From: Hyphomicrobiales bacterium
GTDB lineage: Bacteria > Pseudomonadota > Alphaproteobacteria > Rhizobiales > Rhizobiaceae
Direction: 5' to 3'
DNA length: 64,000 nt
Assembly (NCBI GenBank): GCA_900469345.1
Contig: UBWZ01000012.1
Span: 62,001-126,000 of the forward strand
Shown: piece after piece, positions 25,697 to 33,793 of the stretch
Layout: the number at the start of each line of letters is the position of its first letter
How positions within the stretch are numbered: the stretch's first letter is position 1
Notes under the pieces: generated by a model
The model's database searches: none
Seen by the model: the letters and a program-made list of their open reading frames with translations, nothing else
What the model was told of the DNA's origin: nothing
Program-made: the position numbers and the translations under genes

Positions 25697-26109
25697 CTAC
25701 ACGTGGCCGCAAGGCGGAATTGAAAGCTGTTTCTGGAGGGCTCGCAGGTGTTCCGAAGTGTCCCGCAACGGTGCCGGTGGAATTCGCCGGCGAATGGGAT
25801 GCCGTCTGCATTGATATGGTCGAGCGTCAGATCTTAACGACCCCGGCCTTGGGGCTGCTTGAGAGCTATCTCATTGCTCGATGGACCGTGAGGCAATGCC
25901 AAGCAGCTATACAGGAACATGGCCTTCTCGTCAGCACCGCTCACGCAATGAAAAAGCCGAACCCCGCGTCCGGTCTGTTGAGCAAAGCTCTGGAGGCAAC
26001 GGCCCGCCTCGCTGCCGAGCTTGGTATCACCCCCGCCGCCCGGTCCAAGTCTACGTTCAAGCCGAAGGAAGGAGGTGGCAACGATGGATGGTCTGACTTG
26101 GATCTTTGA
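25693..26109 (+). CDS. terS: Terminase small subunit, P27 family
   Basis: A 138-residue P27-type small terminase that recognises the packaging site. Visible are the N-terminal basic segment, PVEFAGEWDAVCIDMVERQI, LGLLESYLIARWTVRQCQAA, and the conserved ending LEATARLAAELGITPAARSK. It overlaps the large subunit gene by 26 nt. Confidence 0.88.
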   Translation: MTTRGRKAELKAVSGGLAGVPKCPATVPVEFAGEWDAVCIDMVERQILTTPALGLLESYLIARWTVRQCQAAIQEHGLLVSTAHAMKKPNPASGLLSKALEATARLAAELGITPAARSKSTFKPKEGGGNDGWSDLDL

Positions 26110-27685
26110 CGACTCCCCAATCGCCGATCCATTCGGATACGGCGAACGCGCGGTGAAATTCCTCCGCATGCTGAAGCACCCGAAGTCACGCCTACCGGGC
26201 AAAGCGTTCCAGCTCGACCCGCCGTTCGAGAGGATCGTCAGAGCGATCTATGGCCCGACGAATGCACATGGCGCGCGTCTCGTCCGCACGGTCTTTCTCC
26301 AGGTTGGCAAGGGCAGCCGTAAGACATCGCTCAGCGCAGCGCTTGCGCTGTTGCATGCCTTTGGTCCCGAACGTGTCCCGCGCGGGCAAAATTTCTGCGT
26401 TGCAGCGGACAAGGCCCAGGCTCGCGTCGCATTCGAAGAAGCCATGTCAATCGTGGACGAGATCCCGCAGCTCGCCGGCGCCTCCCGCCCTGTGGACAGC
26501 AAGAACCGCCTGACGCATCCGAAGAGCGGCTCATTCTTCGAAGCCATGGCTTCCGACGGCTCACGCGCCCATGCGCGAACGCCGATGTTCGTCCTGGTCG
26601 ACGAGCTCTGGGCTCACAAGAAGATTGACCTTTGGCAAGCGATGCGCCTTGGTGCTTCCAAGGTAGCGGGATCTCTGGTGATCGTCGCAACAACTGCCGG
26701 CCGCGGAAACGAGTCGCCCGACTTCGCGGTCTACGAATACGCCAAGAAGGTCCAGCGCGGGGAAGTCATCGATCCGACCTTCTTGCCGATCATTTTCGAA
26801 GCTGACCGTGATACGCCGTGGGATGACGAGGCCACATGGGCGAGCGTGCTGCCTGGCCTTGCCTATGGCTACCCGGATCTGCCGTCCCTCCGGCAGCTGG
26901 CCATCGAGGCGAAGGAACGGCCGGCGGATCGAGCAGCGTTTGAGCAGTTCTTCCTTGGCATCCGGCAGGACAATAGCTTGGCGCCGTTCGTCGACATGTT
27001 GGTCTATGACGAGGGCAAAGGTCCGGTCGACCTGGACGAAATGGAAGCCGAACAGCACCCATGCTGGCTTGCCGTCGACCTGTCGAGCACGACCGATCTA
27101 ACCGTCATCGTAGCGTGCTGGAAAGTCGGCGACGAGTTTGTCGTCTGGCCCTGGTATTTCTGTCCGGGCGACAATCTTCAGCGCCGCGCGGACCGCGACC
27201 ACGTCAACTATCCGGAATGGTCGAAGGACGGTTTCATTGAGCCGACTTCCGGCAACGTCGTCGATTTCGATCGAGTGGAAGACCAGGTCCGCGAATTGGC
27301 TGCCCGTTTCAACGTCAGGGAAATCAGCTTCGATCCCCATCTCGGCCGGCAGATCATGAACAACCTCATGGCCGACGGCCTGCCTGTCACCGAATTCCGC
27401 CAAGGTTGGTTCAGCATGGGCCCGGCCATCAAAGAACTTGAGCGCGCGATTGTTGGCCGCAACTTCCGACACGGCGGGCACCCGGTGCTGCGCTGGAACT
27501 TCGAAAACATCGCCGTCGACTCGAGCAAGGTCGACATGCCCATGTTCCACAAAGGCCGGAGCCGCGACCGCATCGACGGCGCCGTAGCCGCCGCAATGGC
27601 CGTAGCGCGCTGCGCAGCCGGCGACAGCGGCCGCTCTTCCTATGACGTTTTCACCGGTGATCTCGAGGAGTTCGCCTATGCCTGA
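26084..27685 (+). CDS. terL: Terminase large subunit
   Basis: DNA-packaging ATPase and nuclease, 533 residues. The ATPase domain has a Walker A variant QVGKGSRKTS (73-82) and Walker B FVLVDELW (Asp173, Glu174). The C-terminal RNase H-like nuclease begins LAVDLSSTTDLTVI near residue 330, with a later acidic segment in EISFDPHLGRQIM and DRIDGAVAAAMAV near the end. The start at 26084 is preceded by AAGGAGG. In most HK97-type phages terminase precedes portal; here it follows the neck genes. Confidence 0.93.
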   Translation: MDGLTWIFDDSPIADPFGYGERAVKFLRMLKHPKSRLPGKAFQLDPPFERIVRAIYGPTNAHGARLVRTVFLQVGKGSRKTSLSAALALLHAFGPERVPRGQNFCVAADKAQARVAFEEAMSIVDEIPQLAGASRPVDSKNRLTHPKSGSFFEAMASDGSRAHARTPMFVLVDELWAHKKIDLWQAMRLGASKVAGSLVIVATTAGRGNESPDFAVYEYAKKVQRGEVIDPTFLPIIFEADRDTPWDDEATWASVLPGLAYGYPDLPSLRQLAIEAKERPADRAAFEQFFLGIRQDNSLAPFVDMLVYDEGKGPVDLDEMEAEQHPCWLAVDLSSTTDLTVIVACWKVGDEFVVWPWYFCPGDNLQRRADRDHVNYPEWSKDGFIEPTSGNVVDFDRVEDQVRELAARFNVREISFDPHLGRQIMNNLMADGLPVTEFRQGWFSMGPAIKELERAIVGRNFRHGGHPVLRWNFENIAVDSSKVDMPMFHKGRSRDRIDGAVAAAMAVARCAAGDSGRSSYDVFTGDLEEFAYA

Positions 27686-27696
27686 AGGAGGCTCAT

Positions 27697-30126
27697 ATGC
27701 CTAGCACTGACGAAGAACGCCTTGTCGTCAGCCTCGAAGCTCGTATCCGCGATTTCGAGCGCAACATGCAAAAAGCCGAGCGGACCGGCACCAATTCATA
27801 TAACCGCCTCCGGCAAGGCTCCCGTGGCGCAACGCAGGCCATGGAGAGCGACATGGCTCGCAGCACGCAACGGATCAACCAGTCGCTGGCCACCACGGCG
27901 ACGCGGATCGGCGCCTTCGGCAAGGCCTTCGCCGGCGGGCTAGCCGTCGGTGTCGCCGTTGGCGCGCTCGAGGGGATCCGGGAAGCGGCAGTCGAGAGCA
28001 CGAAGTCGATCCTGGAGATGTCAGACCAGGCCAAAATGGCCGGCGTTTCATTCAAGGCTTTCCAAGGGCTCAAGTTCGTTGCCGAGCAGAACCGAGTGCC
28101 GATCGATGCTTTGACCGACGGTCTGAAGGAGCTCAGCCTGCGTGCGGACGAGTTCATCCAGACAGGCGGCGGATCGGCAGCGGAGTCGTTCCAGCGGCTC
28201 GGTTATAGCGCGGAGGATCTGGCAAAGAAGTTGAAGGAGCCAGACCAGCTTTTCCTGGAGATCATCGGGCGCCTGAAGAGCCTGGATCGGGCTGCGCAAA
28301 TCAGAATCTCAGACGAGGTGTTCGGCGGCTCGGGTGGTGAAAAGTTCGTTCAGCTAATCGACCGAGGCGAGCAAGGCCTTCGCGACCAGATCACGGCTGC
28401 CCAGGATCTCGGCAACATCATGGACGAGAGCATGGTGAAGAAGGCGGAGGAGGTGAACCAGAAATTTAACCTCATCACCACGACCATCGGCACCCACGTC
28501 AAAAGCGCGATAGTCGACGCGGTATCGGCTTGGTTTGAGTTCCTGGACAGCTTCCGGGAATTCGAGCGGCAGCAGAGCACGACTCTGCAGAACCGCCAGA
28601 CAAATCTCATGGCCGAAAAGCAGGAGACGGTTAAACAGATCAACGACACTCAAAGCGAAATCGACGCGCTCGGAAACAGCGGATCCGCTGGAATGCTCCG
28701 ACAGACGATCGCGGATCTGAAAAAGCATCTGGACGATCTCAACGCCGAAGAAGACCGGATCATCGGCATATTGAGTGACCGGACGTATCCCGCCTCTTCG
28801 AAACCGGCATTTGTTCCGCCGACACCACCGCCCGGTGGCTTCTCCAGCACGAGCACGAGCTCGGGCAGCGGCAAGGCTGACTTGACCCGCTATTTGGCCG
28901 CGGGAAAGGATGCCAGCCATATCAGCGGCATGTCGAGCTCGTTCGAAACCAAGCTCGCTGCGATGCTAGCGGCCTTGCCGAAAGAGATGGCCAACGCGAT
29001 CTCTATCAATTCCGGGTTCCGTAGCAATGAGCGGCAGGCGCAGCTGTGGCAGCAAGCGCTCGAAAAATATGGGAGCGTTGCCGAGGCGCGGAAGTGGGTC
29101 GCACCGCCCGGAAATTCCCAGCACAACCGTGGCAACGCGGCGGATTTGGGTTACGCCAATGATGCCGCCCGGCAGTGGGCGCACGACAACGCGAGCCGCT
29201 TTGGTCTATCGTTTCCGCTCGGCAACGAAAACTGGCACATCGAAGACTCCGACGCCCGGGCCGGTGCTATCCAGGAGCGGACGAAGGCACTCGAAGCGCA
29301 AGGCCAAGCTTACGATGACGTCGTCGGACACGGTCGAGATTTTGTCGCTCAGCAAGACTTGGAGTCTCAGGCTCTCGGCATGACAGAAGAGGCTGCCAAC
29401 CGCCTTCGATACCAGCAGGAGCTCCTCGACCGTGCCCGTGAAGCCGGCCTCAATTTGACACCAGCACAGGTCAGCTCGCTGAAGGAACTGGCGGCACAGA
29501 TGGCATCGGCCGAGGCGCAGACGCAACGCCTTACGCAAAGCCAGGAGGCGGCACAGGAAGCAGCTTCTCGCTGGAATGATACCGCGAAAAGCACAGTCAA
29601 AGGTTTCGTCTCGGATCTCATGCACGGCGCCAGCGCAGCCGACGCGCTGCGCAATGCACTCGGACGGATTGCCGACACCTTGCTCAACGAAGTGATGGAC
29701 GCGCTATTCCAGGTCAAGGGCGCCGGTGCAGGAGGCACGGGCGGCGGCGGCCTGTTCGGAGGGATCGGCAGCCTTCTGAGCAAGATCTTCAGCTTCGACG
29801 GCGGCGGTTTCACCGGCTCCGGATCTCGGAGCGGTGGCGTCGACGGCAAGGGCGGGTTCCCAGCGATCCTGCACCCGAACGAAAGCGTCATCGATCACAC
29901 GAAGCAGCGGACCCGCTCGGCACCGGCAGCGGCCGGCGGCGCTTCAGCCGTTCATGTGACCAGTGAAGTCTCGGTCCGCTTCGAAGAAGACGGCAAATTC
30001 CACGCCTATGTCGAGCGGACCTCAGCGACAGCGGCTGAGAAGCGCGTCCGGCATTACGACGCTCACCTTCCTGGTCGTATCCAGGCCATCAACCGAAACC
30101 CGCGCAAGCGGGTAAACCCGACATGA
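27697..30126 (+). CDS. Tape measure protein with embedded M15 peptidase domain
   Basis: An 809-residue tape measure protein that sets tail length. Residues 1-60 are a charged coiled coil, a short hydrophobic stretch lies near 70-90, and long coiled-coil segments fill 250-360. Residues about 410-520 form a D-Ala-D-Ala carboxypeptidase-like M15 domain. Its motifs are SGFRSNERQAQLWQQA, the His/Asp zinc motif SQHNRGNAADLGY (near 474-486) and the second His in WHIE (near 512). The C-terminal glycine-rich region and GGFPAILHPNESVIDH resemble other siphophage tape measures. The peptidase would cut peptidoglycan during entry. At roughly 1.5 angstrom per residue the tail would be about 120 nm. Confidence 0.9.
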   Translation: MPSTDEERLVVSLEARIRDFERNMQKAERTGTNSYNRLRQGSRGATQAMESDMARSTQRINQSLATTATRIGAFGKAFAGGLAVGVAVGALEGIREAAVESTKSILEMSDQAKMAGVSFKAFQGLKFVAEQNRVPIDALTDGLKELSLRADEFIQTGGGSAAESFQRLGYSAEDLAKKLKEPDQLFLEIIGRLKSLDRAAQIRISDEVFGGSGGEKFVQLIDRGEQGLRDQITAAQDLGNIMDESMVKKAEEVNQKFNLITTTIGTHVKSAIVDAVSAWFEFLDSFREFERQQSTTLQNRQTNLMAEKQETVKQINDTQSEIDALGNSGSAGMLRQTIADLKKHLDDLNAEEDRIIGILSDRTYPASSKPAFVPPTPPPGGFSSTSTSSGSGKADLTRYLAAGKDASHISGMSSSFETKLAAMLAALPKEMANAISINSGFRSNERQAQLWQQALEKYGSVAEARKWVAPPGNSQHNRGNAADLGYANDAARQWAHDNASRFGLSFPLGNENWHIEDSDARAGAIQERTKALEAQGQAYDDVVGHGRDFVAQQDLESQALGMTEEAANRLRYQQELLDRAREAGLNLTPAQVSSLKELAAQMASAEAQTQRLTQSQEAAQEAASRWNDTAKSTVKGFVSDLMHGASAADALRNALGRIADTLLNEVMDALFQVKGAGAGGTGGGGLFGGIGSLLSKIFSFDGGGFTGSGSRSGGVDGKGGFPAILHPNESVIDHTKQRTRSAPAAAGGASAVHVTSEVSVRFEEDGKFHAYVERTSATAAEKRVRHYDAHLPGRIQAINRNPRKRVNPT

Positions 30127-30473
30127 TAGATCGTCGCGCTAAGCCGCTCTGCCGGGCATTGAGAGAATCGCTGCAAACGGGCAAGCGTCCAGCGCTTCCG
30201 GCCGGCGGCGATCTCTTATGGACTTGGTTTTCAGACCTCCACGCCGCGCGATCGTTCGGCATGAACGGCCCGAACCCGATCACCTTTACCGAGATCGCCG
30301 CATACCTTGCCCTCTACCGCATCCCTGCCCAGCCGCACCACATCGCAATTTTGCGGGCGATGGATGCGGTGTACCTCGACTTCGCTTACGCCTCGCGCGG
30401 TAGCGCCGATGGTGGAGGCAGCCGCAAGCCGTCGGACATTACCGCAGTTGCATTCGACGCATTTTTCGGGTGA
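30123..30473 (+). CDS. Small tail-associated protein (chaperone-like)
   Basis: A 116-residue protein overlapping the tape measure stop by 4 nt. The core LLWTWFSDLHAARSFGMNGP, ITFTEIAAYLALYRI and ILRAMDAVYLDFA matches a recurrent small phage protein found beside tape measure genes, thought to be a tail assembly chaperone component. In most siphophages this protein is encoded upstream of the tape measure, not downstream. Identification is from pattern memory. Confidence 0.6.
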   Translation: MIDRRAKPLCRALRESLQTGKRPALPAGGDLLWTWFSDLHAARSFGMNGPNPITFTEIAAYLALYRIPAQPHHIAILRAMDAVYLDFAYASRGSADGGGSRKPSDITAVAFDAFFG

Positions 30474-30477
30474 CGCC

Positions 30478-31404
30478 ATGGCCTACTTGGACAATTATCT
30501 CGTTCGTCGCGCACAGCCCTTGACGACCGGTTCGATAATCCGCAGCGAGGACCGCCGACGGCATCTCATCCAAGCCGTGATGGATCGCCTCGATGACTAT
30601 CGATCGTCGCCTTGGCAACATGAGGGACCAGTCCGCGCCGGTCTGAGATCTTCCTTCTGTGTGGCTGGCCATAGCTGGAGCGCTGCGGATACTGAGGCCG
30701 CAGGCTTGGTCGCCGCCGCCTTTGATGAGCTTCGAGTACCTGATCGTCCGACGTGGCTAGAAGGACAGCCGCATTGTGTTGCTCCCTCTGATCAATGCAA
30801 CTGGTGCAGTCAGCCGCTGGACGAGCTCCAGATAGCTAGATCTGAGCGCTTCTGCAGCACGGTCTGCGCTCAGGCAGCCTTCAGCCGTCGTGACTACCTG
30901 ACCCATGCCAATGCCGATGCAATGGGTCGGCAGGCGTATCGAATACTCCAGCAAGCAAAGACAAAGCCAAGGTCATGCCAGCAGTGCGGCGTCACCTACC
31001 ATGCCATTCGCGAGGGTTCAGATCAGAAGGTTTGCTCAACCCGGTGCCGCGATGCATCCATGAGGACGATACCGGACCGTGACTGCGTCCACTGCGGATG
31101 CAGCTTCCGACCGGAGAAGATGGCGCGCATGCACTGCTCTCCGAAATGCGCAGCGGAACATCGTTTCGCGGCCGCGCGGATCGATAAAACATGCGATTGT
31201 TGTGGTGTCAGCTTCACCGCTAAGATCTCGACCGCGATGTTTTGCTCCAACGCCTGCAAGAAAAACAGTTGGAAGGCGCGGCGGAAGACGGCCGACGTTA
31301 ACCAGCTCCGGCCGCTGATGGCGCGGATGTTCGATGAGCTGTTTAGGCGAGCGGCATCGACTTTTAATCCTCCACATGCTCTGTGGTCGCGAGGCTCGCT
31401 TTAG
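30478..31404 (+). CDS. Protein with four tandem CxxC...CxxxC zinc-finger-like repeats
   Basis: A 308-residue protein with no recognised family. Residues 1-100 are a soluble N-terminal region. From residue 107 four consecutive motifs of the form C-x2-C-x(13-15)-C-x3-C follow: CNWC...CSTVC, CQQC...CSTRC, CVHC...CSPKC and CDCC...CSNAC. Each could bind one zinc. The C-terminus is basic (CKKNSWKARRKTADVN). It may be a DNA- or RNA-binding factor. It is the last plus-strand gene, and its 3' end overlaps the opposite-strand gene by 41 nt. Confidence 0.62.
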   Translation: MAYLDNYLVRRAQPLTTGSIIRSEDRRRHLIQAVMDRLDDYRSSPWQHEGPVRAGLRSSFCVAGHSWSAADTEAAGLVAAAFDELRVPDRPTWLEGQPHCVAPSDQCNWCSQPLDELQIARSERFCSTVCAQAAFSRRDYLTHANADAMGRQAYRILQQAKTKPRSCQQCGVTYHAIREGSDQKVCSTRCRDASMRTIPDRDCVHCGCSFRPEKMARMHCSPKCAAEHRFAAARIDKTCDCCGVSFTAKISTAMFCSNACKKNSWKARRKTADVNQLRPLMARMFDELFRRAASTFNPPHALWSRGSL

Positions 31405-32194
31405 AACCGAACATCTTCTGATATTTTGCTTGAGCACGGCTCACGATCATAGTGTACCGACGAGGGTTATCGATACCGATGTAGTTCAAGATCGCTATTT
31501 GCTCTGCTAGCTTATTGTTGTCTGCGGCACGGGCAATATCATCCGGCTCGCTCTTTACAAAATAGTTCAAAATCAGTGCAGCTCCGCCAAACAGCAGAGT
31601 GAAGGATCCGACACCGTACAGTACGAACGAAAGGATTGGATGATGAGACAGAAACTCAGAGAATGGGTCCCGGAAACGCGGTTCAACAACAAAGATAGGT
31701 AGCAATCGGCCGTTTATAGTGAATTTTTCATCGGGTTCAAAACGGAGATCCTTTAGCAATAAGCTGAGGCTTGCTGTATTTCCAGGAAGGATTTTTAAGC
31801 TGGTGGTCGTAAGTGATCCGCCTTCTATGGACCGGCCGCTGCTGTCGTCTTTGATATAAGTACTTAGAGGGGGCGTAAGAGTTACCGAGAGATCATCCAC
31901 TATTCGGCCGGACTGGTTTTCAATCCGATAGCTACCGATTAAGACGGAGTCGTAATAGCCAAAATACTCCTTGAGGCGCCTTTCATAGGCGTCGAGGTCG
32001 TTGCCAGCGGGAAGACTGATGTTCTTCGCAAAGCTTCCCAGAAAAGCAGCCGGTACCCTTTGCTCACGGTAGCTTATATAAACGCCGTCTGCTGGATTGT
32101 CAGGCTTTGACGTGAAGAAGAAGTAGGTCGCAGCAGCGATCGCTACGCCGACAAGCGTATTGTTCACGACTGTTCTTGCAATCAACTTTGCCAT
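31364..32194 (-). CDS. Membrane protein of the cargo operon (third gene)
   Basis: A 276-residue protein with two predicted transmembrane helices: an N-terminal one (about 10-26, LVGVAIAAATYFFF) and a second near residues 188-212 (LSFVLYGVGSFTLLFGGAAL). The 160 residues between them are beta-rich and probably periplasmic, with an Ig-like or beta-sandwich pattern. A charged cytoplasmic helical tail follows. No family is recognised. It lies 17 nt after the SinR-like gene and is AT-richer than the structural genes. Confidence 0.55.
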   Translation of the reverse strand: MAKLIARTVVNNTLVGVAIAAATYFFFTSKPDNPADGVYISYREQRVPAAFLGSFAKNISLPAGNDLDAYERRLKEYFGYYDSVLIGSYRIENQSGRIVDDLSVTLTPPLSTYIKDDSSGRSIEGGSLTTTSLKILPGNTASLSLLLKDLRFEPDEKFTINGRLLPIFVVEPRFRDPFSEFLSHHPILSFVLYGVGSFTLLFGGAALILNYFVKSEPDDIARAADNNKLAEQIAILNYIGIDNPRRYTMIVSRAQAKYQKMFGSKASLATTEHVED

Positions 32195-32211
32195 GCTACA
32201 CGCGAAAGCCG

Positions 32212-32562
32212 TTATTTGAGAGCATTGAGGAAAGGGTTCGGGGGTGGTGGTGGCGGAGCAGGAGGAATTGCAGCTGGAGTCCGATAGTTCGGATCGGCAC
32301 GTTGCCGGATCCAATCCCACACCCACTGTGGTGCCCATCCCTCGAGCCCGAACGGTGAAAGTTCAGCAATGATCAGGCAGTCATTCCCTACGAGCCGTTC
32401 CATCAGTGCCATCCGAATTTCGGTTGGCGTCCGTTCGGTTGCCAGTAACCAGGTCCAGCCGTTCCATCGTAGCCAGTCCCCTCGTAGCGCCAGGATCGAG
32501 TCAATCATTTCAGGATTGATCGGCGTTTGTATCCACCGCAGGGTCACCATGTAAATCTTCAT
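32212..32562 (-). CDS. SinR/Cas2-like small protein of the cargo operon
   Basis: A 116-residue protein. The order of predicted elements (strand YMVTLRWI, helix NPEMIDSILALR, strand RWNGWTWLLATE, helix PTEIRMALMERLV, strand NDCLIIAELS, then WVWDWI) matches the ferredoxin-like fold of the SinR/Cas2-like family, whose members include VapD- and Cas2-type nucleases. The C-terminus is a proline run. It overlaps the upstream gene by 4 nt and precedes a membrane protein by 17 nt. Nuclease activity cannot be claimed without conserved catalytic residues. Confidence 0.5.
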   Translation of the reverse strand: MKIYMVTLRWIQTPINPEMIDSILALRGDWLRWNGWTWLLATERTPTEIRMALMERLVGNDCLIIAELSPFGLEGWAPQWVWDWIRQRADPNYRTPAAIPPAPPPPPPNPFLNALK

Positions 32563-32942
32563 TCGGGTGCTCCGGCTCGAAGAGGGCTCGGCGGTGGTAC
32601 ATTTTTAGCGCCTTCAGGCGTTAAATCGATCACACGCGAGTCATTAACTGCGAGATCCATCTCGCGGTATCGAAGAAGCTCGCTTCCTTCCAGGAGAGCA
32701 ACAGCCGGATGCGCTTGACCATACCAAAAGCAAAATACTGTGAAACCTATGAAGGCGAGCAAAGTTGCCGTGAAAATTGCGACAATAAACCAAGGATCAG
32801 CATTACGTAGAGCTGCGATAGAGGCAATCGCTAGCACAATCAGTCCGCCCATTAAGGGCGCAGTTTTGCCAAGCACGCCTCGGCCAAGCTTGATCGTCTG
32901 GAAGCTGCCAAGTTCAGGTATGTTGAGTTTCGGTTTTGCCAA
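32559..32942 (-). CDS. Two-helix membrane protein of the cargo operon (first gene)
   Basis: A 127-residue protein with two transmembrane helices (about 29-45 and 51-74: MGGLIVLAIASIAAL, FIVAIFTATLLAFIGFTVFC). They separate a short N-terminal segment from a roughly 50-residue cytoplasmic tail ending in a proline-rich stretch. The layout resembles small two-helix membrane proteins of defence or immunity modules, but no family is recognised. Its start lies about 230 bp from attR, leaving room for its own promoter. Confidence 0.55.
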   Translation of the reverse strand: MAKPKLNIPELGSFQTIKLGRGVLGKTAPLMGGLIVLAIASIAALRNADPWFIVAIFTATLLAFIGFTVFCFWYGQAHPAVALLEGSELLRYREMDLAVNDSRVIDLTPEGAKNVPPPSPLRAGAPE

Positions 32943-33175
32943 GATCGGCCGCGCCCCCTGCGGCTGAGCACCGCCAGTAGAAGCTGCCAGAGGTAATCAT
33001 CCCAGGCAAGTGTGTGACCCGCCAGACCACAACTATAAACCGATCGGCAGATTAATTTAACGTATGGACAAACCCGGTAGACAGTTCCTCAAAAGAGTCA
33101 CCAGCGAATCCCCAGGGCCAGAACGTGCAAGCTACGGCTGGAAGAAGAAGTCACGTTAAGTGATTGAAAGAAAGT

Positions 33176-33220
33176 GTGGAGGCCTCGCCCGGAATCGAAC
33201 CGGGGTGCAAGGATTTGCAG
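33176..33220. repeat. attR: 45-bp repeat forming the 3' part of intact tRNA-Cys
   Basis: Identical to 15021-15065. Immediately to the right the tRNA 5' half continues, so this copy completes the functional gene. Confidence 0.95.
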
Positions 33221-33250
33221 TCCTCTGCGTAACCACTCCGCCACGAGGCC
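33177..33250 (-). tRNA. tRNA-Cys (GCA), integration target
   Basis: The reverse complement forms an intact cloverleaf: acceptor stem GGCCTCG with CGAGGCC, anticodon GCA within GACTGCAAATCC, T-arm GGTTCGATTCC and an encoded CCA. Its 3' 44 bases form most of the attR repeat, so integration has preserved a functional tRNA. Confidence 0.96.
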
Positions 33251-33475
33251 GTCCGTGCTGTATAAGCGAGTGGTGGCAGCGCATTAGAACGAATCTATCA
33301 TGGGTGCAAGCGGCTACCGCCGCTATTCTCGTTTTTTTCCCCGACCATCTCCGAAGGCGGGCCGGCAGCATCGCCGGCGAGCCGTCCTCATGGTTAATTT
33401 TTTAACCTTCGCGGGGTCATGATGCGGAACCAAAGCTTGGCTCAGCCGATTATCGGACCAGACGGAGGACGAACC
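33251..33475. other. Intergenic region right of tRNA-Cys
   Basis: About 225 bp. It contains the tRNA-Cys promoter region (minus strand) and a short palindrome GGTTAATTTTTTAACC near 33392-33407. No supported gene. Confidence 0.45.
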
Positions 33476-33673
33476 ATGATCAACAAATTTTTCACCGCAT
33501 CCCGGCCCGTGTCTGTAGACCTCGAAGGCACCGGAACATTTGCGGATGGCGCCTTTGCGCTGACACTGTCCGAACAGCGGGAATTCGACCGCCAGTACAG
33601 CCTGCGTACGTCCTACGGTCGCGACCACGTGCTTGCCCGCAATGCCGAGCAGCACGCCCCGAGCTTCGGCTGA
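33476..33673 (+). CDS. Small hypothetical protein
   Basis: A 65-residue soluble protein with GGAGGACGA just upstream of the ATG at 33476. It reads as a short beta/alpha protein (VSVDLEGTGTFADGAFALTL, SEQREFDRQYSLRTSYGRDH). No family is recognised. Intact frame, strong ribosome binding site and plausible codon use support expression. Confidence 0.55.
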   Translation: MINKFFTASRPVSVDLEGTGTFADGAFALTLSEQREFDRQYSLRTSYGRDHVLARNAEQHAPSFG

Positions 33674-33793
33674 AGTTGGGCATTCAGCGAGGTTTCTTTC
33701 CTCGCGCTGGCGGGCACGTCTTGAAAGCGCGCGTCGAGCGCAGTAACACGACTTCAACGGACCGGCACGATAGCCAGCGATTTGAGGCGTGAG

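Larger units (their letters stand above)
15021..33220. mobile_element. 18.2-kb integrated phage-like element in tRNA-Cys
   Basis: Bounded by perfect 45-bp direct repeats derived from tRNA-Cys. It carries a tyrosine integrase next to attL and a compact set of about 25 genes on the plus strand (HK97-type head, neck, tail tube, terminase, tape measure). A three-gene operon lies on the minus strand next to attR. Reading frames are intact and many overlap by 4 nt. No repressor, replication, baseplate, fibre, holin or endolysin gene was recognised. The intact tRNA gene lies at the end opposite the integrase. It could be a satellite that borrows a helper's missing parts, or a deleted prophage with a well-preserved remainder. 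Confidence 0.92.

Noticed and set aside
33064..33159. A 31-codon frame next to attR
   Set aside because: No ribosome binding site precedes the ATG and the product has no domain; it may still be checked if transcription is found.
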